Assembly (NCBI GenBank): GCA_963697705.1
Contig: CAVOPA010000017.1
Span: 372,001 to 436,000 of the forward strand
Source of the DNA: CAVUCH01 sp963697705
GTDB taxonomy: Bacteria; Acidobacteriota; Vicinamibacteria; Vicinamibacterales; JAENWD01
Direction of reading: 5' to 3'
DNA: 64,000 nucleotides
Shown: in pieces, positions 1 through 8,559 of the stretch
Layout: every line of letters starts with the position of its first letter
Numbering within the stretch: position 1 is the stretch's first letter
Position numbers and translations under genes: made by a program
Notes under the pieces: generated by a model
What the model was told of the DNA's origin: nothing
The model's input: only the letters and a program-made list of their open reading frames with translations
Database searches by the model: none

Positions 1-786
1 CAGGTACAACACGTTCGCGCCCACGAAGTGCGCCCCGTGGTCGGCAACGGCGCGGATCGTCTCCTCCACTGACTCTCTGGTGGTCGTGATGCCTGGCACG
101 AGCGGCGCCATCAGCACACCCACGTGAACACCGGCATCGGCCAGGGCTCGCACGGCCTTCAAGCGCTGCCACGGCGAGGCGGTGCCCGGCTCGAGGCGGC
201 GCCACGCGTCCTCGTCCACCGAGGGAACGCTGATGTACACGGTACAGGCCGACGCCGCGGCGACGGCGGTCAGCAGGTCGGCGTCGCGCACGACCATCGG
301 GCCCTTTGTAACCAGGCCCACCGGCGTCGCCGACGCGCAGAGCGCCTCGAGCGACTGCCGCGTGAGCTTGTAGTGGCCCTCGATCGGCTGGTACGGATCG
401 GTGGCGGTGCCGAGCGCCACCAGCTCGCGGGTCCAGGAGGATCGGCCCAGCTCGCGGCGGAGCACGTCGGGCAGGTTGGTCTTCACCAGGATCACGGTCG
501 CGAACTGGTCGTCTGCGTCGAGCTCGAACTGCTCGTGATAACGCCTCGCAAAGCAGTAGTGACATGCATGCGTGCAGCCGCGGTACGGATTCAATGTCCA
601 GCGGAACGGCATGCCTTTCACCGGGTTCAATGCCGACCGGCACCGCACTTCCTGGTACCGCGCATCGTCTGCTCTGCGCTGTGCCTCGCTCAAGGCGTCG
701 GCGCCGCCGTCGCGTACGAGCCTCGCGACGTCGCGCGTCGTGGGATGGAGCGTGAGCGGGAAGAGTGCAGGGTGCGTGTCAGCCAT
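1..786 (-). CDS. Radical SAM protein, Rv2578c-like (3' end outside window)
   Basis: The reading frame is open from an ATG at 786 to the left edge, so the C-terminus is missing and 262 residues are visible. Residues 65-78 hold LNPYRGCTHACHYC, a CX3CX2C cluster (Cys71, Cys75, Cys78) that would bind the SAM-cleaving [4Fe-4S] centre. The GMPFRWTLNPYRGC context is typical of the Rv2578c/PA0069 type of radical SAM protein, whose substrate is not established. An in-frame ATG at 795 is an alternative start. The gene lies 212 bp downstream of rmd on the same strand; a TTGACG box in that gap may belong to its own promoter. The family is clear, but the reaction is unknown. Confidence 0.85.
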   Translation of the reverse strand, partial: MADTHPALFPLTLHPTTRDVARLVRDGGADALSEAQRRADDARYQEVRCRSALNPVKGMPFRWTLNPYRGCTHACHYCFARRYHEQFELDADDQFATVILVKTNLPDVLRRELGRSSWTRELVALGTATDPYQPIEGHYKLTRQSLEALCASATPVGLVTKGPMVVRDADLLTAVAAASACTVYISVPSVDEDAWRRLEPGTASPWQRLKAVRALADAGVHVGVLMAPLVPGITTTRESVEETIRAVADHGAHFVGANVLYL

Positions 787-998
787 GCGAAACATTCCGT
801 ATCTCACATGAGTTCGCTTTATGTTCGCCATCATGATGTTCGTTTGCCATTGATGGCGTCAAGCCCAGCCGCCGCGCATTGGCGCAACGCAAACAGAAGA
901 GTTTCACAGTGGCGTGAGGTGAACCGCCGACACCGGCGGGCATCGGGCCGACGTCAGGGAGGCCGGGCCCGGGCCAGGAGGACGCCCGAGTTCCGGCC

Positions 999-1970
999 TC
1001 AGGAGTGCGAGCCGCCGTCCTCGCGCTCGACGGCGTCGCGCCAGAAGTCCAGGAGGTCGTCGAGGGTGTGCTCGAGAGGGATGGTCGCCTGCCAGCTCGT
1101 ATCGTGCGTGAGTCGCGTGTGGTCTCCGATGACGATCGGCGCGTCGTGGGGCCGATACAGCGCGGGATCCGTTTCGACATCCACGGGCGCCCTCGCGCGG
1201 GCGCGAAGCCCGTCGAGCACATCCTGCATCCGCGGTGCGCGGCCCGAGCAGATGTTGTAAACCACGCCGGGAGTACCCCGTTCGACGACCGCAATGTACG
1301 CCTGCACCGTGTCGCGCACATCGGTCAGGTCGCGCCTCGGCGCGAGATTGCCGACGCGCAACAGGGGCTCTGCGCCGCCGCGTTCGATGCGCGCGATCTG
1401 CCGCGCGAAGCTGGCGGCGGCAAAGGAAGGCGCCTGCCGAGGCCCGATGTGGTTGAACGGGCGTGTGACGAACACGCGCTGGCCGCCGCGCGCCGCGCGC
1501 ACGGCGAGCTGTTCCTGCGCAAGCTTGCTCACGGCATACGGGCTGGCTGGTGCGAGCGCGGCATCCTCCGTCAGCGGGTCGCTGGAGTCACGATACACGC
1601 TGGCGGAACCGGGCACGAGGATTCGCGCGCCGAGCGCGAGCACGCGGTCGGCCTCGAGAAGATGCTCGGTGCCCATCACGTTCACCTCGAGCGTCGAGGC
1701 GACCGCCTTCCACGACTGCCCGACGTGGGCCGCGCCCGCGAGGTGGAAGATTACAGACGGACGGAATGCCGCGACGGCCTCCTGCACCGCCATGGGATCG
1801 AGCAATTCGACGCTGCGCCACTCGACGCCAGATGGCTGGTGGCTGAAGAACGCAGGCGTGTCGGGGCGTGCCCAGCCCTGGACCGTGGCGCCGCCGGCGA
1901 GCAGCGCGTCGACCAGGTGGCTGCCGGCAAATCCCGCGGCGCCGGTGACGAGCACGGGACCGTTCAGCAT
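999..1970 (-). CDS. rmd: GDP-4-keto-6-deoxy-D-mannose reductase-like SDR
   Basis: This 323-residue extended short-chain dehydrogenase probably makes a GDP-6-deoxyhexose such as GDP-rhamnose for surface polysaccharide. The NAD(P) motif GAAGFAG is at residues 10-16 and the catalytic YAVSK at 145-149 (Tyr145, Lys149). The PFNHIGPRQ segment followed by SFARQIARIE is the pattern that separates RMD-type reductases from other epimerases. Its ATG overlaps the rfbB stop by one base (TGATG), so the two are translationally coupled. A longer open frame runs upstream through rfbB, but the Rossmann start and the coupling fix the start here. GalE-like epimerase activity is the main alternative. Confidence 0.85.
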   Translation of the reverse strand: MLNGPVLVTGAAGFAGSHLVDALLAGGATVQGWARPDTPAFFSHQPSGVEWRSVELLDPMAVQEAVAAFRPSVIFHLAGAAHVGQSWKAVASTLEVNVMGTEHLLEADRVLALGARILVPGSASVYRDSSDPLTEDAALAPASPYAVSKLAQEQLAVRAARGGQRVFVTRPFNHIGPRQAPSFAAASFARQIARIERGGAEPLLRVGNLAPRRDLTDVRDTVQAYIAVVERGTPGVVYNICSGRAPRMQDVLDGLRARARAPVDVETDPALYRPHDAPIVIGDHTRLTHDTSWQATIPLEHTLDDLLDFWRDAVEREDGGSHS

Positions 1971-2986
1971 CAGCCGAGCGCCGTGCCGTACTGCTGCTGG
2001 TAATACGCGCGGAATGCCGGGTCCTGATCCTTGATCGGCCGCCACCACCACTCGTTGGCCACGTACCACTCGACGGTCTGCCGCAGGCCAATGTCGAAGT
2101 CTGTCTCGGGCGCCCAACCAAGCGCGCGCAGCCGCGCGGTGTCGAGGGAGTACCGACGGTCGTGTCCCTGGCGGTCGGGTACGTGCCGGATCAGGCTCTC
2201 GGGCCGATCGACGAGCGAGAGGATGCGGCGGGTGATCGTCGCGTTGGCGACTTCGTTGCCGCCGCCGATGTTGTACACCTCGCCCGGTTGCCCCCGGTCG
2301 ATGAGCAGATCCACCGCGCGGCAGTGATCGAGGACGTGCAGCCAGTCGCGCACGTGGCCTCCGTCCCCATACAGCGGCACCGGCAGCCGGTCGATGGCGT
2401 TGGTGATGAAGAGCGGGATCAGCTTCTCGGGGAACTGGTAGGGCCCGCAGTTGTTGGAGGCGCGGGTGATCACGACCGGCACGCCGTAGGTCGCGAAGTA
2501 GCTGTAGGCGAGTCGGTCGGCCGCCGCTTTGCTCGCCGCATACGGATTCCGCGGCCGCAGTTCGTCCGTCTCCCGGCTCGCGCCCTCGGCGACGCTCCCG
2601 TAGACCTCGTCGGTCGAAATCTGCACGAACCGTCGGAGCCCCGCAGCCGCGCGCGCCGCTTCGAGCAGCACGAACGTGCCGATCACGTCGGTGCGCAGAA
2701 AGTCGCCGGCCGCCTGAATGGAGCGATCGACATGCGTCTCGGCCGCGAAGTGCACGACAATGGCCGAGCGGGCCACGAGAGGTGTCACCGCGGCGCTGTC
2801 GCAGACGTCGGCGCGCACGAAGGCGTGACGTGGATGATCCAGCACATCGTGCAGGTTCTCCAGCCGGCCCGCGTACGTGAGCTTGTCGAGCGTCGTCACG
2901 CGCCAGTCGCGATGGGCGGCGAGCGCATGCCGCACGAAGTTGCTGCCGATGAACCCGGCCCCGCCGGTAACGAGCACCTCGATCAT
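1970..2986 (-). CDS. rfbB: dTDP-glucose 4,6-dehydratase
   Basis: This 338-residue enzyme converts dTDP-glucose to dTDP-4-keto-6-deoxyglucose, the first committed step toward dTDP-rhamnose and related deoxysugars. The NAD motif GGAGFIG is at residues 8-14. The catalytic triad region STDEVYG (Thr125, Asp126, Glu127) and YAASK (Tyr149, Lys153) are intact, and length is normal. It sits between lptD (21 bp upstream) and rmd (one-base overlap downstream), so outer-membrane LPS transport and O-chain sugar synthesis appear to be co-transcribed. The partner genes rfbA, rfbC and rfbD are not in the window. Confidence 0.95.
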   Translation of the reverse strand: MIEVLVTGGAGFIGSNFVRHALAAHRDWRVTTLDKLTYAGRLENLHDVLDHPRHAFVRADVCDSAAVTPLVARSAIVVHFAAETHVDRSIQAAGDFLRTDVIGTFVLLEAARAAAGLRRFVQISTDEVYGSVAEGASRETDELRPRNPYAASKAAADRLAYSYFATYGVPVVITRASNNCGPYQFPEKLIPLFITNAIDRLPVPLYGDGGHVRDWLHVLDHCRAVDLLIDRGQPGEVYNIGGGNEVANATITRRILSLVDRPESLIRHVPDRQGHDRRYSLDTARLRALGWAPETDFDIGLRQTVEWYVANEWWWRPIKDQDPAFRAYYQQQYGTALG

Positions 2987-3007
2987 GAATGGCCTGCTGT
3001 GCGCGCC

Positions 3008-5299
3008 TCAGTACCGGGCGTTCCCGCCCGGACCGCCCATCGCGCCGAAGAAGTTCGCGAAGGTGCCGATGCCCGCCAGCGTGAACGAGATGTTCAGCCG
3101 ATGGTCCTTCTGCACGGGGCTGTAGGACAATCCGCTCAAATTGTAGGTCTGATACTCGACCGCGAACCCGCAGCACTGCGCATTGTAGTAAGCCAGCATC
3201 CGCCGCTGCAGGAAAGTCCCTCGCAGCAGGTCGTAGTTGAACTGGTACATCCCGCCGTACTTGTTCTCTTTCAGGCGCACGGTAGTGAGCCCGTTGACGT
3301 AATGATCGAGGCGGCTGGGATCGTTGAATCCCTGAAGCCCCTGCACGAAGCGGCGCTGGCTCCACCCGACGGCCGCCTGCAGCCATCGCTGCCAGTTGAC
3401 GGTGCCGTCGGCGGCCATGGTGCGGAACGCGTGGAACTGCGTGTCGTACTCGGCGCGATAATTCGCGGTCACGTGATCGGTCGGTACCGCCCGCACGGCA
3501 ATTGAGAGTGGTGAGAAGCTGCTCGGCGCGGTGCCGTTGAAGCTGGTCTGGTAGTAGCGGTCGTAGATTGCGGCGCGTGCGTCCGTGTAGTAGCTCTGAC
3601 CGATCGTGGCGTTGAGGATCTCCCGCGACTGGCCGTTGCCCGCCGGCTTGCGGTACAGCCGGTTGGCGACCCCGTAGGCGAGCCGCGTGGTCTGCCCCAC
3701 AATCGTGTCGGTGGAGTCGATCTGCACGATCCGGTCGAAGTTGTCGATGCTCGAGACGCGCTCGACGTTGAAGAACGGCTGGATCGAGTGCTTCAGCTTC
3801 TCGGCGTACTTGCTGCCGGGAAAGGTCCAGATGCGATTGAGAACCGGACCCGTCACCTGCGACTGCAGGTCGACGTAGTTGCGGCCGATGCCCTGCGCCA
3901 CCTGCTTGCCGCTCTGATCCCGGCTCTCCGTCCAGTACGTGCTGCGGAAGGCCACGGTCGAGTTCGCGGTGAGGAACTGCCACTTGGTGAACGGGATGCG
4001 CACTCGGGGCAGCAGGTCGAACCGCGTCAGGCTCTGATCGACGACATCCGTTTCGGATTTTCGCTCGACGATGAGCCGGTTGTACTCGCCGTTGACCGAG
4101 AAATAGGCGAAGCTGCCGAACAATGGCCGCTCGTTCCGGTTGATCAGGAGCCGCGGCGCGCCACCACGCACCGAAGAACTCGTCGTTCCGTAGAAGTACT
4201 CGCTGCGGTCGGCGGTGGCCGTGATGTTGTACTCGCGCAACGGGCCGGCAACCGACCCGCTGAGGACCCGCTGGCGGCGCGACGCATCGTAGACGTTCTG
4301 GTGATACGTCTGCTGCACCTCGATGTCGGAGAAATAGTTCGCACGGAAGCGCGCCCGGAACGCCCTGCTCAGGCGTTGCGACCCGGCGCCGTCGATCTCG
4401 TAGCTCTCGCGCGCCGGCGTCGTCGTGGTGTCGTATTGCGCCTCGTGCTCCCTGAGGGTGTAGAAGCGCATCGCCCCTTCGGAGCCCCCGGTACGGACGT
4501 AGCGGTACTCGGTGCCAACACCCTGCCCCGTTTTGGAGAACCAGTCGTGCAGCACCGTGAGGTCCTGGCTCCGGTTGATCGCCCAGAAGAACGCGTTGCT
4601 GAGCGTCTGGCCGCGGATGGTGGAGGCCCCGTACGACGGGATCAAGATTCCGGTCGCGCGATCGTCCTTCTGCACGGGGTAGTAGAAGATCGGCATGTAC
4701 AGCAGCGGCACGCCCTTCACCTTGAACAGCGAGTTGGTCAGGATCGCGTAGTGCTCGAGGTTCAGCGTGACGGAACTAGAGGTCAGTTCCCACCTCGGCG
4801 TCGGCTGGACGCATGTGGTGAAGCCGCCGTGCGTGATCTTGTACTTCTCCTCGCCGAGCTTTTGCAGCGTCTCGCCATAGAAATAGACGTCGGGCTCCTG
4901 CGTGCCGAAGATGCTGCGGTCCTTGGCGACGCGCTGCGGGGAAGGCGCGGCAAGCGTGGCGCTGCCGCTGGCGTTGTAAAAAGTACCGGTCTTCGTGCGG
5001 GTGTTGAACTCCAGCCGGTCGGCGGCTATGCGGCTCGTTCCGCTCGTGAACACGACGTTGCCGGTCGCGATCAGGCGGTCTTCATCGTTGAAGATCTCGA
5101 TCTCGTCGGCGAAGAAGGTCTCATCGGTGCAGATCACTTCGACCTGGCCCACGAGTTTGACGTGGTCCTTCCCAAGCCGTTCGATCGTCCACTGTCGTGA
5201 GGTGGAGGTCTGGCAACTGCCCAGTTCCTGTGCGGTGGCGCGGGAACCGCCGGCCAGCGTCAGGCAGAACACGATCAGGATCCCAAGAGTATGGCGCAT
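3008..5299 (-). CDS. lptD: LPS-assembly protein LptD
   Basis: LptD is the outer-membrane beta-barrel that, with LptE, inserts lipopolysaccharide into the outer leaflet. The 763-residue product has an N-terminal signal peptide (hydrophobic GILIVFCLTLAGG, cleavage after ATAQ). An OstA-like jellyroll follows at roughly 40-200 (DETFFADEIEIFNDEDRLIATGN region), then a long barrel domain with repeated aromatic-ended strands. The ATG at 5299 is preferred over the one nine codons upstream (5326) because it begins directly at the signal peptide. Cysteines are few, so the inter-domain disulphides of the E. coli protein are not evident. It heads a minus-strand group with rfbB and rmd. Confidence 0.9.
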   Translation of the reverse strand: MRHTLGILIVFCLTLAGGSRATAQELGSCQTSTSRQWTIERLGKDHVKLVGQVEVICTDETFFADEIEIFNDEDRLIATGNVVFTSGTSRIAADRLEFNTRTKTGTFYNASGSATLAAPSPQRVAKDRSIFGTQEPDVYFYGETLQKLGEEKYKITHGGFTTCVQPTPRWELTSSSVTLNLEHYAILTNSLFKVKGVPLLYMPIFYYPVQKDDRATGILIPSYGASTIRGQTLSNAFFWAINRSQDLTVLHDWFSKTGQGVGTEYRYVRTGGSEGAMRFYTLREHEAQYDTTTTPARESYEIDGAGSQRLSRAFRARFRANYFSDIEVQQTYHQNVYDASRRQRVLSGSVAGPLREYNITATADRSEYFYGTTSSSVRGGAPRLLINRNERPLFGSFAYFSVNGEYNRLIVERKSETDVVDQSLTRFDLLPRVRIPFTKWQFLTANSTVAFRSTYWTESRDQSGKQVAQGIGRNYVDLQSQVTGPVLNRIWTFPGSKYAEKLKHSIQPFFNVERVSSIDNFDRIVQIDSTDTIVGQTTRLAYGVANRLYRKPAGNGQSREILNATIGQSYYTDARAAIYDRYYQTSFNGTAPSSFSPLSIAVRAVPTDHVTANYRAEYDTQFHAFRTMAADGTVNWQRWLQAAVGWSQRRFVQGLQGFNDPSRLDHYVNGLTTVRLKENKYGGMYQFNYDLLRGTFLQRRMLAYYNAQCCGFAVEYQTYNLSGLSYSPVQKDHRLNISFTLAGIGTFANFFGAMGGPGGNARY

Positions 5300-5408
5300 C
5301 ACGGGAACAGGCACGCGCACGAGCACGTGGATGGAGGAGCAGGTGCAGGCGGTCGCAGAATATCACGCGACACGGACGGGGCCAACACGATCGCCGTGCC
5401 CACGAGCG

Positions 5409-6714
5409 TTACCGCTGGCCGAGCAGTGTCAGCACGTGACCCGCCAGATACAGTGATCCGGCGGCGACGATGAGGGGGGCGTGCGCCCATCCAGCCGCGA
5501 GCGCTTCGCCGACGTCCGGGCATACCTCCAGATCGGTGATGCCCTCCGAGCGAGCCACTGCGGCCAGGTGCTGCGCGCCGGCGGCTCGCAGTCCTGGCGC
5601 CGTCGTAACGATGAGCGGGCGGGCGACCCCGGCGAGCGGCCGAAGCATGCCGCCGAGATCTTTGTCCCCCATCGCGCCGAATACGATCGGAAGACCGGCC
5701 GGCCACTCGGACTGAATGTAGCCTGTCAGTGCCGAAGCGCCGGCGGGGTTATGTGCACCGTCGACCAGCACCTTCCGGTCGTCGCCGGCGTGCACGATAT
5801 CGAGTCGCGCCGGCCACCGCGCGCCGCTCAGGCCGGCAGTGATCGCCGCCTCCGGCACCGCCAGATCCCCTTCGTCGAGCAGTTCGAGCAGCCGCACCGC
5901 GACGACGGCGTTCTGCACCTGGTGATCACCGCGGAGCGCGAGCACGAGCGGCGGGTAGCGGCGTCGCGGCGTCGTGAGATGAAGGAGCGTTCGCCCTTCC
6001 GCGCGCGAATGGTCCGCGACGCACTCCGCCGAGGCATCGTGCAGCGGGGCGTCGCGCTCCGCGCAGGCCCGTCGGACCACGCCCGCGCGCCGCGGCTGGC
6101 AGCGGGCCGATCACCACCGGGATGCCGCTCTTGATGATGCCGGCTTTTTCGAGGGCGATTGCCTCCAGCGTCGCCCCGAGGTGCTGCTCGTGATCGAGCG
6201 CAATGGAGGTGATTGCGGTGACGACCGGTTCGACGATGTTGGTGGCATCGAAGCGTCCGCCGAGACCGACCTCGAGCACAGCAATCTCGACGCGGGCACG
6301 CGCGAAGAGCACGAACGCCGCGGCGGTAATGACTTCGAAGTACGTGGGGTGCACCTCGAGAGTGCCTGCGGCCGTCAATGTCGCGATGGCGCTGCGGACC
6401 GTGCCGATCGCCTCGTCGAGCGCATCCGCAGTCACGGACTCGCCCTCGACCGTGAAGCGCTCCTCGAGCCGCACCAGATGGGGCGAGGTGTAGCGGCCCG
6501 CCCGGTGCCCGGCTGCACGGAGTCCCTCGTCGACCATCGCCGACACGGATCCTTTGCCGTTGGTGCCTGCGATGTGCACGGAGCGGAACTGCCGCTCGGG
6601 ATGGCCGAGCGCCGCGCAGATCGCCTGGATGCTCGAGAGACCGAGCTTGATGCCGAAGTGTTCGAGGGAAGTCAGCCAGGCGCGCGGGTCGCGCGTGGCA
6701 GACGGCTGGTTCAC
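5409..6714 (-). CDS. folC: Dihydrofolate/folylpolyglutamate synthase, frameshifted
   Basis: FolC adds glutamate to dihydropteroate and folates. The first part, from GTG 6714, carries the ATP loop AGTNGKGSVSAMVDEG and the mid-domain GLGGRFDATNI; the second, in another frame, carries LRGDHQVQNAVVA and DGAHNPAGA. The frames join at about 6082-6084, where the coding strand reads GGG. Removing one G gives exactly 435 codons (434 aa), normal for the family, with no lost sequence. The GTG start overlaps the accD stop (GTGA), so the pair is coupled. An indel in the sequence is more likely than true loss of an essential enzyme. Confidence 0.85.
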
Positions 6715-7610
6715 CGGACGCCCGCGGATTCGGCGGCGGCGATCTCCGCCGCCGCAGGCGCGGGGGCGGCGCACATGAAGCGCAACGCCCGGGCGATCGC
6801 CTCTTTCAGCTCACGGCGATCGACGACCATGTCGATCATCCCGTGATCGAGCAGGAACTCGCTGCGCTGGAAACCCTCCGGCAGTTTCTGTCTGATCGTC
6901 TGCTCGATGACGCGCGGGCCGGCGAAACCGATCAGCGCTTTCGGCTCGGCGATGTTCAGGTCGCCGAGCATCGCGAAGCTCGCCGTGACGCCGCCGGTTG
7001 TCGGATCCGTGAGCACCGAGACGTACGGCAGCCGCGCCCGGTCGAGCCGCGCGAGTGCGGCGCTGATCTTCGCCATCTGCATCAGGGAGAGCGCGCCTTC
7101 CATCATCCGCGCGCCGCCCGAGCAGGACACGATGACGACCGGGAGCCGCCGATCGATGGCCCGCTCGATGGCTCGCGTGATTTTCTCGCCGACGACGACC
7201 CCCATGCTGCCGCCGATGAAGGCGTACTCCATCGCGGCGATGACACACGGTTGGCCGCCGATGTCGCCCGTGGCGGAGAGAACCGCATCCCTGACGCCGG
7301 TGGCCTGGCGCGTCGCTCGCAGTCGTTCGGCATACGGCTTCGTGTCCACGAACCGCAGGGGATCGACTGACGCCAGCCCTTCGTCATGAGCGACGAAGCG
7401 GCCGCCGTCGACCAGCATCCGCATCCGGTCGGCGGCGCCGATCCGGAAGTGATACGCGCATTTCGGACAGACGTGCAGGCTCGCGGACAGTTCCTTGTTG
7501 TAGATCGCCTGCGAGCAGCCGGGGCACTTCACCCACAAGCCTTCCGGAATCTTGCTGGCCTTTGCCGGGGACGATTCCATGGGCTTGCGGCTCTTCTTGA
7601 ACCAGGCCAT
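6711..7610 (-). CDS. accD: Acetyl-CoA carboxylase carboxyltransferase subunit beta
   Basis: AccD pairs with AccA to move the carboxyl group from biotin to acetyl-CoA, giving malonyl-CoA for fatty-acid synthesis. The 299-residue protein starts with the usual short basic leader and a four-Cys zinc ribbon (Cys29, Cys32, Cys48, Cys51). The crotonase-fold carboxyltransferase domain follows, with SCSGGARMMEGALSLMQMAK and the TTGGVTASFAMLGD segment. Length is normal. It is followed immediately by folC with a four-base GTGA overlap, the accD-folC order seen in many bacteria. A TAAGCT box eight bases before the ATG could be a weak -10. Confidence 0.97.
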   Translation of the reverse strand: MAWFKKSRKPMESSPAKASKIPEGLWVKCPGCSQAIYNKELSASLHVCPKCAYHFRIGAADRMRMLVDGGRFVAHDEGLASVDPLRFVDTKPYAERLRATRQATGVRDAVLSATGDIGGQPCVIAAMEYAFIGGSMGVVVGEKITRAIERAIDRRLPVVIVSCSGGARMMEGALSLMQMAKISAALARLDRARLPYVSVLTDPTTGGVTASFAMLGDLNIAEPKALIGFAGPRVIEQTIRQKLPEGFQRSEFLLDHGMIDMVVDRRELKEAIARALRFMCAAPAPAAAEIAAAESAGVR

Positions 7611-7669
7611 AACCGGCGAGCTTAGAAGGTTGCCGCGCTGAGGTCAAGAAAAGCGCTTGCCGCGATCCG

Positions 7670-8308
7670 CTACCCCGTCCTGGGCACATAGTAGCGGGTG
7701 CCCTTGCCCATTGTGTCGATCTGGCGGACCAGATCGTCGAGCATGTCGTCGCTCGAGGCCGGCGCAAACTGCGAGGTCTCGACGACGAGGAGCGGACTTG
7801 CCGTGTAGTGGAAGAAGAAGTGGTGATACGCCTCGTTCAGTTCCTGCAGGTACTTGGCGTCCGGCACGATGCGCTCGACGTCTCCATCGTCGGCCTGCCC
7901 GCGCGCGCGTTTCAGCAGGACCTCGGTCGGCGCCTGGAGGTAGATCACGAGGTCGGGCGGGGAGACGTCGCGCGCGAGCAGATCGTAGAGCCGCTGGTAG
8001 ATGAAGAGCTCGTTGTCATCGAGATTCAGGTACGCGTAGATTTTGTCCTTGTCGAACAGGTAATCGCAGACGGTCTGCTGGCTGAAGAGATCGGCCTGCT
8101 TGAGCGCCGACTGCTGACGATGACGGCTGAGAAGGTAGAAGAGCTGCGCCTGAAGTGCCGCGCCAGGACGTTCCGCGTAGAAGTCGGCCAGAAACGGATT
8201 CTCTAGGTCCTCGAGGCCGAGCGTCGCATCGAGCCGGGTGGCGAGTCGTTCGGCGAGCGCCGACTTGCCGACCCCGGTCGGTCCTTCGATGGCGATATGC
8301 CGGAACAT
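7670..8308 (-). CDS. Deoxynucleoside kinase (dAdo/dGuo kinase family)
   Basis: This 212-residue P-loop kinase should phosphorylate salvaged purine deoxynucleosides. GPTGVGKS lies at residues 9-16. An E-x-x-NPF segment (LEDLENPFLADFY) and the DLVIYLQAPTEVLLKRARGQ lid region match the deoxyadenosine/deoxyguanosine kinase family. A TATACT -10 box (8320-8325) lies 11 bases before the ATG, so the leader can be only a few bases long. It is divergent from the HEAT/cyclophilin gene and just upstream of accD-folC on the same strand, with 59 bp between them. Substrate specificity cannot be read from the sequence. Confidence 0.88.
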   Translation of the reverse strand: MFRHIAIEGPTGVGKSALAERLATRLDATLGLEDLENPFLADFYAERPGAALQAQLFYLLSRHRQQSALKQADLFSQQTVCDYLFDKDKIYAYLNLDDNELFIYQRLYDLLARDVSPPDLVIYLQAPTEVLLKRARGQADDGDVERIVPDAKYLQELNEAYHHFFFHYTASPLLVVETSQFAPASSDDMLDDLVRQIDTMGKGTRYYVPRTG

Positions 8309-8559
8309 GAGGTGGCGCGAGTATAGCCAGCGCGCCGCGCCAGCGGCAAGCCGCGCTGATCTGCGTTATGATGCGGCCCCGCGGCGACTGAGGGGCCCTG
8401 CGATCGGTGCGGCTCGCGGCGCCGCGGCTTCCGGCTGCGAGCATCCGACCGCGTCTGCCGCCCACCGGCCCGTCCCGCTCCAATAACATGGGAACCGCGT
8501 TTCGACGATCGGCTTCGTGCATCGCGCCACTCCGCGCGTGAAGACACTGGACCAGAGAC

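Noticed and set aside
999..3983. A 994-codon minus-strand frame running through rmd, rfbB and into lptD
   Set aside because: Only its last third (rmd) is protein-like; the rest is Arg/Ala-rich shadow of rfbB and lptD. The rmd ATG and its one-base overlap with the rfbB stop fix the true gene.
3788..5200. A 470-codon plus-strand frame opposite lptD
   Set aside because: No start signal and antisense composition; lptD is well supported.
5926..6774. A separate 282-aa folate gene with an Arg-rich tail
   Set aside because: The tail is the wrong frame after a one-base insertion; joining to the next frame restores a full FolC of normal length.
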